Assembly: GCA_002409675.1 (NCBI GenBank)
Contig: DHOB01000030.1
Span: 2,404 to 8,429, forward strand
Origin: Ruminococcaceae bacterium UBA5401
Lineage (GTDB): Bacteria; Bacillota; Clostridia; Oscillospirales; Acutalibacteraceae
DNA length: 6,026 bases
Direction of reading: 5' to 3'
The notes under the pieces: generated by a model
What the model was told of the DNA's origin: nothing
Databases searched by the model: none
Seen by the model: only the letters and a program-made list of their open reading frames with translations
Made by a program: the position numbers and the translations under genes
In this document: positions 5,520-6,026 of the stretch, in pieces
How positions within the stretch are numbered: position 1 is the first letter of the stretch
How the letters are laid out: each line of letters begins with the position of its first letter

Positions 5520-6026
5520 TCAGCAGATGCGGGGAAGGCCCTCGCCGTACAGCGGCCCGACGACGCGGGTCCCGCCGACCGTCGTTTTCAGAAGGACGGC
5601 GCTTTCCCCTTTCGGGCCGACGCGGCCGATCACCGCCGCATCGGCGCCGTACCGGCTCTTCCGCATGCAGGCCAAGGCCTTTTCGGCGCCGCCGGGCGCG
5701 ACCACGGCGATCATCTTCCCCTCGTTCCCCATATAAAGCGGGTCGAGGCCGAGGATGCCGCAGAATCCCTTCACCTGGGCGGAAACCGGAATTCTGCCCT
5801 CGTCCAGCTCCATCCGGCAGCCGGAGGACGAGGCGAACTCGTTGAGCACGGTGCCGAGGCCGCCGCGCGTCACGTCGCGCATGGCGTGGACTTCCACCCC
5901 GCCGGCCAGCAGGCGGCCGACCATCTCCGTCAGGGGCGCGCAGTCGCTCCGGATGGTGTTTTCGATTCCCATCCTTTTGCTGAGGATGGCCGCGTGATGG
6001 TCGCCCAGGTTGCCGGAAAGCAGAAT
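5520..6026 (-). CDS. hypE: Carbamoyl dehydratase HypE, NiFe-hydrogenase maturation (5' end outside window)
   Basis: The C-terminal 168 residues of HypE are visible; the full protein is usually about 330-350 residues, so roughly half is missing to the right. HypE belongs to the PurM/AIRS ATP-binding family. It dehydrates a carbamoyl group that HypF places on its C-terminal cysteine, and the resulting thiocyanate gives cyanide to the iron held by HypC-HypD for the NiFe-hydrogenase active site. Visible family features are SGNLGDHHAAIL near the window edge, MRDVTRGGL followed by NEFASSSG, PLYMGNEGK, GGTRVVGPL and the final LPRIC with the carbamoylated cysteine as the last residue. The catalytic tail is intact, so the gene looks functional. 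The reading frame is open to the window end, so the ATG at 5970-5972 is internal and not the start. The G+C content is much higher than in the helicase genes. The other hyp genes would be expected to the right. A hairpin terminator follows, making this the last gene of its unit. Confidence 0.96.
   Translation of the reverse strand: MLLSGNLGDHHAAILSKRMGIENTIRSDCAPLTEMVGRLLAGGVEVHAMRDVTRGGLGTVLNEFASSSGCRMELDEGRIPVSAQVKGFCGILGLDPLYMGNEGKMIAVVAPGGAEKALACMRKSRYGADAAVIGRVGPKGESAVLLKTTVGGTRVVGPLYGEGLPRIC

Noticed and set aside
5527..5997. Two plus-strand frames of 69 and 80 codons opposite hypE
   Set aside because: G+C-rich coding DNA commonly leaves antisense frames open. The minus strand encodes clear HypE motifs up to the terminal PRIC.
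1..6026. CRISPR array, insertion sequence or phage genes
   Set aside because: No regularly spaced repeats, no transposase or integrase motifs and no terminal inverted repeats were seen on either strand.

Overview
The window looks like a chromosomal piece of a Firmicute, most likely a clostridial anaerobe (possibly Oscillospiraceae; this is an impression, not a demonstrated placement). The reasons are sigma-A type promoters with 17-bp spacers, AGGAGG-like ribosome binding sites, a helicase whose closest relative known to me is the Bacillus MrfA/YprA type, and a NiFe-hydrogenase maturation gene. Every gene I can support lies on the minus strand, so transcription runs from right to left.

Right end (5489-6026): the C-terminal half of hypE, which makes the cyanide ligand of NiFe hydrogenases, followed by a GC-rich hairpin terminator. 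This stretch is visibly much richer in G+C than the rest. Next (5279-5465): a solitary tRNA-Leu(CAG) with its own near-consensus promoter and a long rho-independent terminator that begins one base after the encoded CCA. An AT-rich spacer of about 240 bp follows, and then a MerR-family regulator (4656-5030) with a good promoter that contains a tandem repeat and a small palindrome.

Left two thirds (1-4557): a promoter followed by two helicase genes that appear to form one operon. The first is an 883-residue SF2 helicase of the MrfA (DUF1998) type with the four-cysteine cluster. It carries an extra C-terminal region that resembles the C-terminal domain of DnaX (DNA polymerase III tau/gamma). The second is an SF1 UvrD/Rep-like helicase, cut by the left window edge, that has no ATG start. 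It begins at a TTG only 9 nt after the TAG of the first gene and in the same reading frame.

The two helicases are probably translated together and may act in one DNA-repair process. The DnaX-like tail suggests contact with the replisome or with a nucleic acid; this is inference. The MerR gene has its own promoter and is not clearly linked to the helicases. The hypE gene and the tRNA look like ordinary housekeeping neighbours. I found no CRISPR array, insertion sequence, rRNA or obvious phage gene.
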